Assembly: GCA_008692225.1 (NCBI GenBank)
Contig: VICG01000014.1
Coordinates: 1,675,001-1,739,000 of the forward strand
Source: Monilinia fructicola
Taxonomy: Eukaryota; Ascomycota; Leotiomycetes; Helotiales; Sclerotiniaceae
Direction: 5' to 3'
Length of the DNA stretch: 64,000 nucleotides
Of this stretch, positions 62,650-64,000 are shown piece after piece. Each line of letters starts with the position of its first letter. The first letter of the stretch is position 1. The position numbers and the translations under genes are program-made. Under the pieces are notes generated by a model. That model saw only the letters and a list, made by a program, of their open reading frames with translations, was not told the origin of the DNA and ran no database searches.

Positions 62650-63661
62650 ATGTCTTCGAAAAGAATCATTCAGGAAGCAACATCATTGCTATCCAAACCT
62701 CGACCGGGAAAATCATCATTCGCCATCTGTCCCAGAAGTTCGCAGAGATATGTGCACCAAAAGTACAAGATTGCCAGCAATGACAGCTTCGAGTTCAAGG
62801 ACGAGACCGACTCTGCAACCACTCCATCAACCATCGACTATGCTAAAGCCTGCCGCGATTGGTGGTAGTCGCAGCATTTTCATCCAAAAACGGAGGACAC
62901 TCCCAATCCTGATGCGTTAAAATTCCTTCCCAATCATCCGATTCTTCCCCCCTCCCTCAATGCGCCTTTCATTGAATACCTCAATCCCAGATCCACACTT
63001 GCGCCACACCGCATCCATCGCCCCTCGCAGCATCGTTGATGAATATCGACGGGGTTAAGTCTGTATTTTTACGGTGCGGATTTCATCACAGTCACGAAAT
63101 CGGACGATTCAAATTGGGCGCACATCAAACCCGAGGTCTTCAGTCTCATAACGGAGGCAGTAACTTCCGGCGCACAGATTGTAAATATCACGGAAAAGAC
63201 GGGAGCAAGTGGTGAGGCGCCAGAAGAGGAGGACAGCTTGGCATATAACGAGGATGACCCTGAGGTTGTGGGGATGATCAAGGAATTGCTTGAAACCCCG
63301 CATCCGGACCGGCAATTCAGGAGGATGGTGGGGACATTGACTATCGTGGGTTTCGAGGATGGCAATGGTCAAGTTGAAGCTCCGAGGCGCATGCCGAACT
63401 TGCGATTCGAGTACAGTCACGTTGAAGAATGGCATTGAGGGGATGCTTATGCACTATGTAAGTATTGAGCTCAGATGACCATTCACGCGACGACGAGCTA
63501 ATGATGAGTTGCAGATTGAAGAAGTGAAGGGCGTCGTACAAGTAATGGATGAGGAGGAGGAGATCGCTCTCCAAGAGTTTGAAAGGTTTGAGCAGAAGTT
63601 GAAGCAACAAAAGGGTCCTGATGCAGTTGCGTCTAGTAGCTTAGATTCCATTCCTGGCTGA
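62650..63661 (+). CDS. NFU1: NFU1 mitochondrial iron-sulfur scaffold protein (frame interrupted)
   Basis: Delivers Fe-S clusters to lipoate synthase and other mitochondrial targets. The ATG at 62650 begins an Arg/Ser-rich, acid-poor presequence (MSSKRIIQEATSLLSKPRPG). The Nfu N-domain follows: IFIQ, then TPNPDALKFLPNHPILP, FIEYLNPRSTLA, LMNIDGVKSVF, and YGADFITVTKSDDSNWAHIK. After an acidic linker (EEEDSLAYNEDDPEVVGMIK) comes the NifU-like domain with the cluster-binding CxxC in KLRGACRTCDSSTVTLKNG. A 57-bp intron at 63458-63514 splits MLMHY from IEEVKGVVQVMDEEE. The stop is at 63659-63661. At least six single-base frame changes are needed (near 62855, 62890, 63010, 63065 and 63300-63370). 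Most are in homopolymers, and one, A between CGG and CCGG at about 63310, is not. Family certain; the reading frame as given is not translatable end to end. Confidence 0.85.
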
Positions 63662-64000
63662 GCTCGGTACTTGGTCAAAGATGTATGGCTTTGGGATCTA
63701 CTCGCATGGGGCGGGGGGATGTACAAAGAATCAGTTATGGACTCTGGTTGCAGAGAATCGTGTTTCACCGCATCGGCAATACCCATTTAATGTTTCCTGC
63801 ATTTCCTTTGCCTTCTCTCTTATTAAAACAGACATCTGGGTCTCCTCCCTCCCCTGATACCGCTTCAATGCAAATTCAATTACGAAGTACATATGTTCCC
63901 TCCCTTTGCATCAGCCGTGGTGATTCCATTGGACCCAAATTGTGGATTTCGCCTTCATCAACGAGGTGTGGGCGAGAAATTCCCCGTGGCGAATCACGTC
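63662..64000. other. Sequence downstream of NFU1 to window end
   Basis: No supported gene. A minus-strand frame overlapping NFU1 (63454-63786) is antisense shadow. Confidence 0.5.

Overview
The window looks like a nuclear contig from a filamentous ascomycete, probably a leotiomycete close to Sclerotinia/Botrytis. That placement is inferred from protein flavour, not proven. Supporting signs are many short introns (about 45-75 bp) with GT..AG ends and CTAAC/TACTAAT-like branch points, a classical fungal gene set, long microsatellite-rich intergenic DNA, and AT-rich islands with RIP-like C-to-T decay around transposon remnants.

Layout: (1) 1-2301 (+), 3' part of a SIF2/TBL1-like WD40 co-repressor subunit. 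(2) 2302-11604, gene-free DNA full of simple repeats. (3) 11605-15113 (+), CYC8/SSN6 TPR co-repressor with eight exons and a long Arg-Asp-Pro repeat tract. (4) 17.5-21.2 kb, two decayed or frame-damaged loci that I cannot name. (5) 22509-23259 (+), a phi-type glutathione S-transferase. (6) 23515-24924 (+), remnant of a fungal STAND/NLR N-terminal domain. (7) 28468-29789 (-), a low-complexity hypothetical protein. (8) 32181-32962 (-), LSM1. (9) 34499-35161 (-), a DDP1/Aps1-like Nudix hydrolase. (10) 36754-38310, an AT-rich island with two solo LTRs, one carrying two inserted MITEs. (11) 40119-41590 (+), ATE1 arginyltransferase. (12) 44742-47975 (-), a broken NACHT-WD40 gene. (13) 50506-53940 (-), a Ras-like GTPase/RasGEF fusion. 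(14) 53.9-57.1 kb, microsatellites and a second AT island. (15) 60034-60795 (+), a proline-rich hypothetical protein. (16) 61365-61976 (-), a HIT zinc-finger protein (HIT1/ZNHIT3-like). (17) 62650-63661 (+), the Fe-S scaffold NFU1.

The genes do not form one pathway. Two (SIF2-like, CYC8) are chromatin or transcription co-repressor components. LSM1 and the HIT finger protein act in RNA metabolism. ATE1, NFU1, the Nudix hydrolase and the GST are housekeeping or stress functions. Two separate STAND/NLR-type loci are both broken.

Most of the conserved genes contain single-base frame breaks, nearly all in short homopolymers, while their protein motifs stay intact. This looks more like residual sequencing error than gene death. 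The two NLR loci differ: they carry in-frame stops and a substituted P-loop. The best-supported unusual structure is the nested LTR/MITE locus, where every insertion can be checked against target-site duplications and an empty-site copy inside the window.
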